Source of the DNA: Parasedimentitalea marina
GTDB lineage: Bacteria > Pseudomonadota > Alphaproteobacteria > Rhodobacterales > Rhodobacteraceae
NCBI RefSeq assembly: GCF_004006175.1
Contig: NZ_CP033222.1
Coordinates: forward strand, 62,001-126,000
Direction: 5' to 3'
Length of the DNA: 64,000 nucleotides
The notes under the pieces are model-generated. The model was given only the letters and a program-made list of their open reading frames with translations, had not been told where the DNA came from and searched no databases. Numbering within the stretch: position 1 is the first letter of the stretch; each line of letters starts with the position of its first letter. Positions 8,791-16,604 of this stretch are shown here, in pieces. A program made the translations under genes and the position numbers.

Positions 8791-8948
8791 TGTCTGCTTT
8801 CTCACTTTGCCACCACCACCTGTCCAAGCCGCCGCAGGGCTGCTCTGCTGCCTGCATCTGAGCCGTGAATGTGGTCTTGATGAAACCATGCGAGAGACGG
8901 TAATATAGTTCAAATAGATAATCGAAATTCCAGATATTGAAGGCGCCT
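8791..8948. promoter_or_regulatory. Divergent promoter region between the aminotransferase operon and the LysR gene
   Basis: A 158-base divergent intergenic region, the usual place for a LysR regulator to bind. It contains the start of a 46-bp element (8911-8956) that recurs with identical spacing at 13051-13096 in front of the ABC importer. Confidence 0.6.
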
Positions 8949-8956
8949 ATGGACAA
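8911..8956. promoter_or_regulatory. 46-bp shared element, copy A
   Basis: CAAATAGATA, then 24 variable bases, then GCCTATGGACAA. Copy B at 13051-13096 has the same two ends at exactly the same spacing. In copy A the ATG inside the second block is the LysR start codon. A common regulator binding both is the simplest reading; duplication of the LysR 5' end is the alternative. Confidence 0.55.
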
Positions 8957-9917
8957 GCATGATCCGCAGTATGAACCCGAGCGTATCGCGCGAGAGCTTG
9001 ACTGGAACCTCTTGCGCACTTTTGTCATTTTGGCCGAAAGCCACTCGGTGACCGACGCCGCAAACCAAATGCGGCTCAAACAGCCCACAGTGTCCACCGC
9101 ACTAAAGCGGCTGGAAGATCGGGTTGGGCGCAAATTGATCAATCGCTCGCCGGGGCATTATGCGCTGACCGAAGCGGGGCGGTTGTTGTACCGCGAAGCG
9201 GTTGAGATCAACGGTTCGGTGCTGCGGTTGTCGACCTTGATGCGGGAGATGACCGATGATGTGCGCGGCCATGTGCGCATCGCCGTGGCCAGCCACGTGG
9301 TCAGCCCGCTGGTGGATCAGGCCCTGGCCAAGTTTCACACCGCACACCCGCATGCGACCCTGACTATTGACGTGCTGTCCAGTTCCAAAGCCCTGGCCGA
9401 AGTTGCCGCCAAGCGGGTGTCTTTTGCGATCTGCCTGGTCGGAAACCACAGTCCCGGACTGGAATATCGGCGGGTGTTTCGTGAATATTTCGGCCTGTTC
9501 TGCGGTCCGCCTCACCCTCTGTTCGGGCGTGATGATCTGACGATTGCCGATCTCGAGGGCCATTCCTCGGTCAGCTTTGAAACCGACCGGTTACAGGACG
9601 TTTTGAAGCCCGTCACAGTCATGCGGGCACAGGCCGCCTTGGGGCAGAAAATCACCGGCGTCTCCAGCCATTTGGAAGAGGTGCGGCGGATGATTATGTC
9701 CGGTCTTGGCGTTGGCCCCCTGCCCGTTCACGTCGCGGCCCGCGATGTACGTGACGGCCAGCTTTGGCAGGTTCCGCCCTATGACGATCTGCCGCCGATT
9801 GACGTTCATCTGGTCTGGAGCGAACGCGCCACCAAGAACCGCGCCGAGCAGATTTTGCTCGACGGGTTGTTGCAGACCATTGAAGAGACCCCAATGGAAG
9901 ACCGCAGTTACCGTTAA
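8949..9917 (+). CDS. LysR-family transcriptional regulator
   Basis: A 322-residue LysR protein. The N-terminal winged helix-turn-helix (LDWNLLRTFVILAESHSVTDAA then LKQPTVSTALKRLEDRVGRKLI) is followed by a substrate-binding effector domain. It lies divergent to the aminotransferase operon and next to the amino-acid importer, so it probably controls both. I chose ATG 8949 over the in-frame TTG at 8937; neither has a strong ribosome binding site. The inducer is presumably the transported substrate or a pathway intermediate. Confidence 0.88.
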   Translation: MDKHDPQYEPERIARELDWNLLRTFVILAESHSVTDAANQMRLKQPTVSTALKRLEDRVGRKLINRSPGHYALTEAGRLLYREAVEINGSVLRLSTLMREMTDDVRGHVRIAVASHVVSPLVDQALAKFHTAHPHATLTIDVLSSSKALAEVAAKRVSFAICLVGNHSPGLEYRRVFREYFGLFCGPPHPLFGRDDLTIADLEGHSSVSFETDRLQDVLKPVTVMRAQAALGQKITGVSSHLEEVRRMIMSGLGVGPLPVHVAARDVRDGQLWQVPPYDDLPPIDVHLVWSERATKNRAEQILLDGLLQTIEETPMEDRSYR

Positions 9918-9931
9918 TGCTGTGGAGACAT

Positions 9932-10705
9932 CTAGCCGACCTGCCCTGCAAGATGCTTGCGCAGGAAATTCCGGGTGCGTTCATTGGTCGGATTGCGAAA
10001 GATCACCTCTGGCGGGCCTTCTTCGACCACAACCCCCTGATCCATAAATAAGACCCGATCACATACGCTTTCGGCGAAGCCCATTTCATGGGTGACGATG
10101 ATCATGGTCATATGCTCTTCCGCTAGCGTTTTCATAACCAGGTTCACCTCTTCGACCAATTCGGGATCCAGCGCCGAAGTGGCCTCGTCAAACAGCATCA
10201 CCTTGGGCTTCATTGCCAGCGCCCGTGCGATTGCTACCCGTTGTTTCTGCCCGCCGGACAGTTGCGAGGGGTAATAGTCAATCCGCTCGATCATGCCAAC
10301 TTTGGTCAATTGTTCTTCGGCCAGGGCGTTGGCCTGGGCCTCGGACAGCCCCTTTAACATCTTGGGCGCCATGGTCACGTTCTCGCGCACCTTCAAATGC
10401 GGGAACAAGTTGAAATGCTGAAACACCATGCCGATTTCCTGCCGCACTTCGTTGATGTGCTTTTCATATTGGCGATGTGGCAGGGTCTTGTTGATCTGTT
10501 TGTCTTCGAGCCAGATTTCGCCACCGGTCAGCGGATCCAGATCGTTGATTGCCCGTAACAGCGTGCTTTTGCCGGAGCCTGAGGGGCCGATGATGGCAAC
10601 AATCTGACCGCGCTCGACCTGCAGGCTGATATCTTTCAGAACGTCCAGCGTCCCGAAACTTTTCTGGGCGTGACGGATGTCAATAAAGGGGGGCTGATCG
10701 CTCAT
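9932..10705 (-). CDS. Polar amino-acid ABC transporter ATP-binding protein
   Basis: A 257-residue ABC ATPase of the GlnQ/HisP type. It has Walker [11 protein letters not shown]-loop [11 protein letters not shown], signature LSGGQKQR, Walker [13 protein letters not shown] and the switch VTHE. I chose ATG 10705 because AAGGAAAG lies just upstream. An in-frame ATG at 10726 overlaps the permease stop. Last gene of a four-gene importer operon. Confidence 0.92.
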   Translation of the reverse strand: MSDQPPFIDIRHAQKSFGTLDVLKDISLQVERGQIVAIIGPSGSGKSTLLRAINDLDPLTGGEIWLEDKQINKTLPHRQYEKHINEVRQEIGMVFQHFNLFPHLKVRENVTMAPKMLKGLSEAQANALAEEQLTKVGMIERIDYYPSQLSGGQKQRVAIARALAMKPKVMLFDEATSALDPELVEEVNLVMKTLAEEHMTMIIVTHEMGFAESVCDRVLFMDQGVVVEEGPPEVIFRNPTNERTRNFLRKHLAGQVG

Positions 10706-10722
10706 TTTGCTTTCCTTGCCGA

Positions 10723-11379
10723 TCATCGTGAAACTTGAATGCGACGTTCTACGTGGCGCAACACAGCTTCCATAACGAGATTGATAATATAGTAGATGAT
10801 GGCCACCAGCACATAGAACTCAAACGGTCGATAGGTGCTGCCGATGGCGCGTTGAGCGGATAACGTCAGCTCGGATACACCGATCACCGACACCAGGGCT
10901 GAATCCTTAAGCAATGCGATCATATTGTTGCCAATGGGCGGGATCACATCGCGCACGGCCTGCGGGACAATCACTTTGCGGAGCGCTTGCAGCCTGCTTA
11001 GCCCCAGCGTTCTTGCGGCCTCGTTCTGGCCCTTGTCCACAGCCAGGATACTGGTTTGGAACAGCTCGGAATTGTAGACGGCGAAATGCAGGCCTAACCC
11101 GATGACGCCTGCCATAAAGGCCGGCACGTCGATGCCAATCTGCACCAGGCCAAAGTAGATCAGGAACAGCTGCAACAGCAGCGGTGTGCCAAGGAACAGG
11201 AATGAAAATGCCCGAAACGGCCAGCTTATGATCTTTGGGGCATAAAGCGCGATAATGGCCAGTATGATACCGCCGAAAAAACTGACAACGGCAGCCCCTA
11301 TGGTGATGGCAATGGTCCAAACAGCGCCAAGCAGCACAATGTCGAGATACTTTGGAATAACGCTGAAATCTAAACCCAT
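10723..11379 (-). CDS. Polar amino-acid ABC transporter permease
   Basis: A 218-residue inner-membrane permease of the HisM/GlnP class with about five hydrophobic segments. It carries the EAA loop ([23 protein letters not shown]) that docks the ATPase. ATG 11379 follows a GGAAG ribosome binding site; an in-frame codon further upstream would overlap the preceding permease. It pairs with the adjacent permease as a heterodimer. Confidence 0.9.
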   Translation of the reverse strand: MGLDFSVIPKYLDIVLLGAVWTIAITIGAAVVSFFGGIILAIIALYAPKIISWPFRAFSFLFLGTPLLLQLFLIYFGLVQIGIDVPAFMAGVIGLGLHFAVYNSELFQTSILAVDKGQNEAARTLGLSRLQALRKVIVPQAVRDVIPPIGNNMIALLKDSALVSVIGVSELTLSAQRAIGSTYRPFEFYVLVAIIYYIINLVMEAVLRHVERRIQVSR

Positions 11380-11398
11380 AAGGTCTTCCTTTCCCGAT

Positions 11399-12046
11399 CT
11401 AAGTGATGCGCGCTTTGCGGTCAGCCCAGGCGACGCCCAGCCCGACAATGTAAATGATGATCATGTACAGAACGCCCGCGATCAGAAACATCTCGAAGGG
11501 TTTGTAGGTTGATCCGATGTAACGCTGCGCGGTGTAGGTCAGTTCCACCACTGAAATCGCGGCCACCAGCGCGGTGCTTTTGATCAGCGCATTGATGTTC
11601 ACCCCAAGGGGGCGGATCATCAGACGCATCGCCTGCGGCAGGATCACCTTGCGCATGGCCTGCCAGCGGCTCATCCCCAATGTCCGCGCCGCCTCGGCCT
11701 GGCCTTTATCGACGGCAATAATGGCACCGCGCATGGTCTCGGTCATATAGGCGCCGACATTCACGCCCAGGCCAATCACCCCGGCCTCAAATGCATCCAG
11801 CTGAATGCCGATCTGTGGTCCGCCAAAATACAGGATGAACAACTGAATAAGCGCAGGGGTGCCACGAAACAGGCTGACATAGGCCGCGCCCAGAAAGCGA
11901 AATACCAAAAATCGTGACAGCCGCGCCGCAGTCCCAAGGATCCCGCAGCTTACACCCAGGATCGCCGTCAGGACCGACAGCAAAATTGTAGTCCAGGCCG
12001 CCTCCAGAAAGAACGGAAAGACCCGTTGCATCAGCTCATAGTCCAC
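11399..12046 (-). CDS. Polar amino-acid ABC transporter permease
   Basis: A 215-residue HisQ-class permease with the EAA loop AEAARTLGMSRWQAMRKVILPQA. It is similar in length and layout to the following permease. It lies downstream of the binding-protein gene, separated by a stem-loop. Confidence 0.9.
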   Translation of the reverse strand: MDYELMQRVFPFFLEAAWTTILLSVLTAILGVSCGILGTAARLSRFLVFRFLGAAYVSLFRGTPALIQLFILYFGGPQIGIQLDAFEAGVIGLGVNVGAYMTETMRGAIIAVDKGQAEAARTLGMSRWQAMRKVILPQAMRLMIRPLGVNINALIKSTALVAAISVVELTYTAQRYIGSTYKPFEMFLIAGVLYMIIIYIVGLGVAWADRKARIT

Positions 12047-12122
12047 TGTGGTCTTTCCCCTGAACAGTCACTTGGAGGTCTCAGTCCCGCACTTTTGAGT
12101 GGAACAACCCGCGCATTGGTGT

Positions 12123-12146
12123 CCCCGCCCGAATGGTCAGGCGGGG
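12123..12146 (-). terminator. Intercistronic stem-loop after the binding-protein gene
   Basis: CCCCGCC - 10-base loop - GGCGGGG, between the binding-protein gene and the first permease gene. It has no T-tract. Such hairpins usually attenuate readthrough or protect the upstream mRNA, giving more binding protein than permease. Confidence 0.5.
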
Positions 12147-12162
12147 TGATCATTGTCTTTTG

Positions 12163-12945
12163 TTAGCGGATATCGCCGCCAACCCAGGTGTTGGCAATCT
12201 CTAGATAAGTGCCATCGGCCATCATCGCATCCAGTGCAGCTTGCATTGCAGCGGCCAGCTCGGGGTTGCCCTTGCGGATCGCAATACCGGCGCCGAACTC
12301 TTCGGTCTCAAGGTCGGTGATCATCACATATTGCTGGCCAGTTTCCTTCATGGCGAGAATTGCCGCGATTGAATCGTTTACAATCACATCCACCCGGCCA
12401 TTTTCCAGTTCAAGCAACAGCTCTGGCAGCCCTTTATATGTGCGCACTTCATAGCCTTGTTCGCGTGCCCATGCCTCGTGGGTTTCTCCAAGCGTCAGGC
12501 CCACCTTGGCCCCGGCCAGTTCGGCGGCTGAGGTGATGCCGCCGGGTTTGGCAAAAATAGCGCGTTTGGTGGTGTAGTAAGGTCCGACAAAATCAACCAC
12601 TTCCTGACGCTCGGAGGTGATCGACATGGAGCCGACGATGGCGTCGTATTTGTTGGCCAGCAACCCGCCAATGATACCGTCCCAGGCGGTGGTGACGATT
12701 TCCACCTCAATGCCCATGCGTTTTCCGATTTCAGCCCCAATAGCCGGGTCAAATCCAACAACCTGGTTCGAGTCGTTCACAAAATTGAACGGAGGATAGG
12801 CGCCACTCATGGCGATGCGCATCACACCGGCGTCTTTGATCGTGGCCATTTCATCGGCCATAGAGGCTGTTGCGTTGCCCAGGCTGGTGGCGACGGCAAG
12901 CCCGGCTGCCAGCGCGAATTTGATAAGCGATCTACCCGTAGTCAT
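12163..12945 (-). CDS. Amino-acid ABC transporter periplasmic binding protein (family 3)
   Basis: A 260-residue precursor. A signal peptide (basic start, hydrophobic ALAAGLAVATSLG core) ends near Ala28 or later. The mature part has the SBP_bac_3 fold: GVMRIAMSGAYPPFNF, VVGFDPAIGAEI, WDGIIGGLLANKYDAIVGSMSIT and DVIVND. It captures the substrate in the periplasm for the two permeases. Ligand specificity is not deducible; the neighbouring catabolic operon suggests a cationic or polar amino acid derivative. Confidence 0.9.
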   Translation of the reverse strand: MTTGRSLIKFALAAGLAVATSLGNATASMADEMATIKDAGVMRIAMSGAYPPFNFVNDSNQVVGFDPAIGAEIGKRMGIEVEIVTTAWDGIIGGLLANKYDAIVGSMSITSERQEVVDFVGPYYTTKRAIFAKPGGITSAAELAGAKVGLTLGETHEAWAREQGYEVRTYKGLPELLLELENGRVDVIVNDSIAAILAMKETGQQYVMITDLETEEFGAGIAIRKGNPELAAAMQAALDAMMADGTYLEIANTWVGGDIR

Positions 12946-13313
12946 GATGATCTCCCTTGTTGGTTTAAGACTTTTCTTATGGTTTTCCAGTCGGCCGGCC
13001 CCGGCTCCTGGTCATTCTGTGCTGACGCTCGCACAGGCCCAACCATTGCACAAATAGATATCAAGAATTTGAGTTATAGATCTTGCCTATGGACAAAGCT
13101 GTCTTTTCCACGGGCCGGTGACCCATCAGCGGCTTAGGCGCAACCAAACCAATAGTAAGCGAAATTCTAATTTCCCAACCCAGCGAGTTCCTAAACTGTA
13201 GAATTTGGAACGTAGCCCGACATATAGATCGGTCTGCGCCTCTATTTTACATATTTGTTGTCGATAGACTGACCAAGCAGATGCACTATGCAGCGCAAGA
13301 GGAGACCCAAGGT
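12946..13313. promoter_or_regulatory. Divergent intergenic region between the ABC importer and the first Rieske oxygenase
   Basis: A 368-base region feeding the importer operon leftward and the Rieske gene rightward. It contains copy B of the shared 46-bp element. The Rieske gene has a GAGGAG-type ribosome binding site at about 13299-13304. I see no gene in it, only a ten-residue frame starting at the ATG inside copy B. Confidence 0.5.
13051..13096. promoter_or_regulatory. 46-bp shared element, copy B
   Basis: CAAATAGATA - 24 bases - GCCTATGGACAA, 106 bases upstream of the binding-protein start. The end blocks and spacing match copy A at the LysR promoter. The inner 24 bases are mostly different, which is what a bipartite protein-binding site would look like. 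Confidence 0.55.
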
Positions 13314-14456
13314 ATGGCCAAAGATCACATCGATCCCGTAGAGGCGTTACGTCAGAATACAGCGTTGCCCTTTGAACAGGCCCGCGCCATGCCGCCCGAG
13401 GTTTATACCACGCAGGAGTTTCATGATCAGGAGCTTGAGGCGGTCTTTGCCAAGGATTGGTATTGTGTCGGCCGGGCGGATGGTCTGGCCAATCCGGGGG
13501 ATTACACCACCTGCGAACTGGCTGGCCAACCGGTCCTGGTGATGCGAGATCGCGATGGTGTTTTACGGGGTCTGTCCAATGTTTGCCTGCATCGGATGTC
13601 AACATTGCTACATGGACGTGGCAATGCCCGCTCGATTGTATGCCCCTATCACGCCTGGACATATAATCTGGACGGCTCTTTGCGCGGTGCGCCGGCGATG
13701 AAGTTGAACGAAGGGTTCTGCAAGGATCAGTACAAACTGCCCAAAATACGCTGCGAGGAGTGGCTGGGCTGGGTGTTTATCACCTTGAATCAAGAGGCCC
13801 CGGCTGTTGCCGAACAGCTCGCCCAGGTTAACGACATGATCGCGGGCTACGACATGACCAATTATACCGAAGCCTTCTATGAAGAGCATGTCTGGGATAC
13901 CAACTGGAAAATTCTGGCCGAAAACTTCATGGAAAGCTACCATTTGCCGGTCTGCCATGCGGGCACCATTGGCGGTCTTTCCAAACTGGATGATATGGTC
14001 TGCCCGCCCGGTCTGCCTGCCTTTAACTATCACACCATTCTCAAGGATGAATCGCTGCGTATCGCCATGGCGCATGACAGCAATACGCGCCTAAAGGGAG
14101 AAGAGCGCAGGACCACATTCCTGCTTGCCCTTTATCCGTCGTTGCTGATCACTTTGACGCCCGGCTATTTCTGGTACCTCAGCCTGCATCCCAAAGGTCC
14201 GGGGCAGGTGCATATTCGATTTGGCGGCGGCATGTCGGATGACTACAAGGATGACGTGGATGCGCCGCAGAATTTTGCCGAGCTAAAAGCCCTGCTGGAT
14301 GACGTAAACGTCGAAGATCGTGGCTGCACGGAAAAGGTATTTAACGGCTTGTCATCGACGCTGGCCAAACCCGGACATTTGTCGCATCTGGAACGTCCCA
14401 ATTACGACTTTTCCCAGTATTTGATGGCGCGGATTGACGAGAATATGGTCACATGA
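13314..14456 (+). CDS. Rieske non-heme iron oxygenase, alpha subunit (quaternary-amine class)
   Basis: A 380-residue ring-hydroxylating-type oxygenase. Cys91-x-His93 and Cys110-x2-His113 bind the Rieske cluster. ENFMESYHLPVCH carries the mononuclear-iron histidines. The bridging position is Glu (ESYH) rather than the Asp of aromatic dioxygenases, as reported for carnitine oxygenase CntA. Such enzymes demethylate or cleave quaternary amines. It starts at ATG 13314, 9-10 bases after GAGGAG; an upstream in-frame ATG at 13281 lacks such a site. A second oxygenase follows at 14628. No reductase partner is in the window. Confidence 0.85.
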   Translation: MAKDHIDPVEALRQNTALPFEQARAMPPEVYTTQEFHDQELEAVFAKDWYCVGRADGLANPGDYTTCELAGQPVLVMRDRDGVLRGLSNVCLHRMSTLLHGRGNARSIVCPYHAWTYNLDGSLRGAPAMKLNEGFCKDQYKLPKIRCEEWLGWVFITLNQEAPAVAEQLAQVNDMIAGYDMTNYTEAFYEEHVWDTNWKILAENFMESYHLPVCHAGTIGGLSKLDDMVCPPGLPAFNYHTILKDESLRIAMAHDSNTRLKGEERRTTFLLALYPSLLITLTPGYFWYLSLHPKGPGQVHIRFGGGMSDDYKDDVDAPQNFAELKALLDDVNVEDRGCTEKVFNGLSSTLAKPGHLSHLERPNYDFSQYLMARIDENMVT

Positions 14457-14627
14457 TTCGGCCATAATCCGGGGACTGGCACCAGTCGGGCAATTGGCCC
14501 ACGGAGCAAAACAACCACATTCATGAACGATGGGGCAAAGGCTGCTCAGTTGTTCTTCAAGTTGCACTGCGCACCCGGGTAACGGGCGCGCCACAGAGAG
14601 CTATTGCCTGACAGAAGGGTGGATTTC
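14457..14627. other. Gap between two Rieske genes
   Basis: 171 bases with no gene. Apart from the ribosome binding region of the next gene (AGAAGGGTGG near 14609-14618) I see nothing distinctive. Confidence 0.4.
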
Positions 14628-15758
14628 ATGACTGAATTGCGGAAGAAATTGCAGGAACTGGCCGCTTTGCCTGCGGACCGGCCAATGGGAATGCCGGGGG
14701 CCTTCTACACGTCACCCGAGCAATTCGCCTGGGAAAAAAACACCGTCCTGCGCAATGGCTGGCATTGCCTTGGCAGACAGGATGAGATTTCCAATCCAGG
14801 CGATTTTTTCACCGTCCAGCTTTTGGATGAACCGCTGATTGTGGTGCGTGGCGATGATGGGGAAATCCGTGTGCTGGCAAACGTTTGCCGCCATCGCGGC
14901 ATGCCACTGGCCGAAGGGCGCGGCAACGTTAAGCGGTTTGTGTGCTCTTATCATGCCTGGATGTACGGACGCGATGGTGCATTGTTACGGGCCGCACGGA
15001 TGGACAATGCAGGCTTTGATGCCAAGTCCTGCCGCCTGCACGGGCATAATGTCCAGATCTGGAACGGCTTTATCTATTGCAGTTTGAACGGCGATGCCGT
15101 GCCTTTTGGAACTGAGTCACAGCCATTGGACGATCTGCTTGCCCCGTATGAGACTGACACGTTTCGCGTCGTTCACAGTGCCGAGGAAAATTGGCATACA
15201 AACTGGAAATGCCTTATCGAGAATTTCATGGAAGGCTACCATCTATCGGTTGTTCATCCGCAAACGCTGCATGGGTATACCCCCACCGGATTGGCCAAAA
15301 AGTCGGTTTCGGGCCGGGGTTTTACGTCCTATAGCGCGAATTATCCGAACGGCATTGAACCCCGCGGCATTGGGGCGCCGGGTTTGACTGCAGAGGAAAA
15401 GCAACGGTCAACTCTGTTTGCACGGTTTCCGACACAGGTGGCCAGTCAGTCCGCCAGCCTTTTGGTTTCTCTGTCGATCTTTCCAATCGCTGCTGATCTG
15501 ATCCGGGTGAAATGGACGATGTCCGTCTACGGTGACGATCTCGACGAAGACACCATCCAGTCCCGCATCAAGCTGTGGGAAGAGGTCAATACAGAGGACC
15601 GCGAAAAACTGGAGCGCATGCAGATTGCTCTGAATTCACAACATGCTCAGCCCGGGCCGCTGGCCGGCGATGATTACGAAGGCACAATCCGCGACTTCCA
15701 GATTTGGTTGGCGCAACAGGACGCCGATCTTGAAGCGCCCATTCAGGCCGCCGAGTAG
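14628..15758 (+). CDS. Rieske non-heme iron oxygenase, alpha subunit (quaternary-amine class)
   Basis: A 376-residue oxygenase. Cys87-x-His89 and Cys106-x2-His109 bind the [2Fe-2S] cluster. ENFMEGYHLSVVHPQ supplies the iron histidines, again with Glu at the bridging position. It resembles the preceding oxygenase in length and layout but differs through most of the sequence, so the two probably act on different substrates or successive steps. It ends opposite the convergent tetR gene. Confidence 0.85.
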   Translation: MTELRKKLQELAALPADRPMGMPGAFYTSPEQFAWEKNTVLRNGWHCLGRQDEISNPGDFFTVQLLDEPLIVVRGDDGEIRVLANVCRHRGMPLAEGRGNVKRFVCSYHAWMYGRDGALLRAARMDNAGFDAKSCRLHGHNVQIWNGFIYCSLNGDAVPFGTESQPLDDLLAPYETDTFRVVHSAEENWHTNWKCLIENFMEGYHLSVVHPQTLHGYTPTGLAKKSVSGRGFTSYSANYPNGIEPRGIGAPGLTAEEKQRSTLFARFPTQVASQSASLLVSLSIFPIAADLIRVKWTMSVYGDDLDEDTIQSRIKLWEEVNTEDREKLERMQIALNSQHAQPGPLAGDDYEGTIRDFQIWLAQQDADLEAPIQAAE

Positions 15759-15770
15759 CCTGACCCAAAC

Positions 15771-15799
15771 AGACCGGTATGATGGCTCCGCACCGGTCT
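15771..15799. terminator. Stem-loop between convergent Rieske and tetR genes
   Basis: AGACCGGT - 13-base loop - ACCGGTCT. It lies between the two convergent stop codons, its last base touching the tetR stop. It could terminate in both directions, though T-tracts are weak. Confidence 0.5.
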
Positions 15800-16464
15800 T
15801 ACTTATCTCCATCAGGAGTGAGGTGGCCAAAAGAATCGGATTTGTCCGGAAACAACGTCCGCAATAGGCCAAAGGTCATCTCCAGTGCCTGTTCCCGGGC
15901 GTACTCGCGGGGGAACAGGTGTAGTTTTTGCCAGCAGCCATCCGTAAAGGAATCAATCCATTCTGCCACCTGAACGGCGTGCGCCTGGTCATGCGGGATC
16001 AGTTCGCCGCATATTTCGCCGATAGCATTGGTTCTTCGCGCGATGAACTCTTCGGTGACTTCGGCATATTGCGGGGTGAATTTTTGCTCTCCCCAAAAGG
16101 CAAACCAAACGGACAGAGTTTCCGAGTTACAAATATCCGGCGAGAAATCGGCCTCGATAATGGCCCGCAGACGTGTGGCTGGATCCTGCGAGGATTTGGC
16201 AAGCTTGGCCTGCCAGCGATCTTCGTACTTTTGGTACTGGTCCCGCAACGCCTCTGCCAGCAGCCCGCCTTTTGATTTGAAGTAGAACACGGCGACACCC
16301 TGCGACAGGCCCGCCTCGGTTGCCACCGTTGCCAGCGTTGTCTTGGCCAGACCATTGGCAACAATCGAACGAAAGGTAGCATCCAAAATCTGTCGGCGAC
16401 GCATGTCCGCGTTGCCTTTTCTTTCCTTGCGGGGTTTTGGGCCGCTCTCAGCTGCAGTGCTCAT
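15799..16464 (-). CDS. BetI-like TetR-family repressor
   Basis: A 221-residue TetR regulator. The helix-turn-helix is RRRQILDATFRSIVANGL then TLATVATEAGLSQGVAVFYF. The C-terminal half (SVWFAFWGEQKFTPQYAEV, ARRTNAIGEI) resembles BetI, the choline-responsive repressor. It is transcribed divergently from the FAD oxidoreductase operon. A palindrome TTTGAGCGCTCAAA lies between them and related sites occur before two other operons of this region, so it is likely a local regulator of methylated-amine catabolism. The effector is unknown. Confidence 0.8.
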   Translation of the reverse strand: MSTAAESGPKPRKERKGNADMRRRQILDATFRSIVANGLAKTTLATVATEAGLSQGVAVFYFKSKGGLLAEALRDQYQKYEDRWQAKLAKSSQDPATRLRAIIEADFSPDICNSETLSVWFAFWGEQKFTPQYAEVTEEFIARRTNAIGEICGELIPHDQAHAVQVAEWIDSFTDGCWQKLHLFPREYAREQALEMTFGLLRTLFPDKSDSFGHLTPDGDK

Positions 16465-16533
16465 CTATCTTCCATTCCAGAGTATCTGACCCTTTTTTCA
16501 CAAAATTAGGCGGCTGTCAGCTTGTTAATTTTG

Positions 16534-16547
16534 TTTGAGCGCTCAAA
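16534..16547. promoter_or_regulatory. TetR/BetI-type operator, site 1
   Basis: Perfect palindrome TTTGAGCGCTCAAA in the divergent region between tetR (start 16464) and the FAD oxidoreductase gene (start 16605). Related sites are at 25025-25036 and 31587-31598. Binding by the adjacent TetR protein is inferred. Confidence 0.7.
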
Positions 16548-16604
16548 AAAACTTTACGTGGAAATCCGCTTCACTTAGGGTCTCTCCAACGACGGAGGAA
16601 TTCT

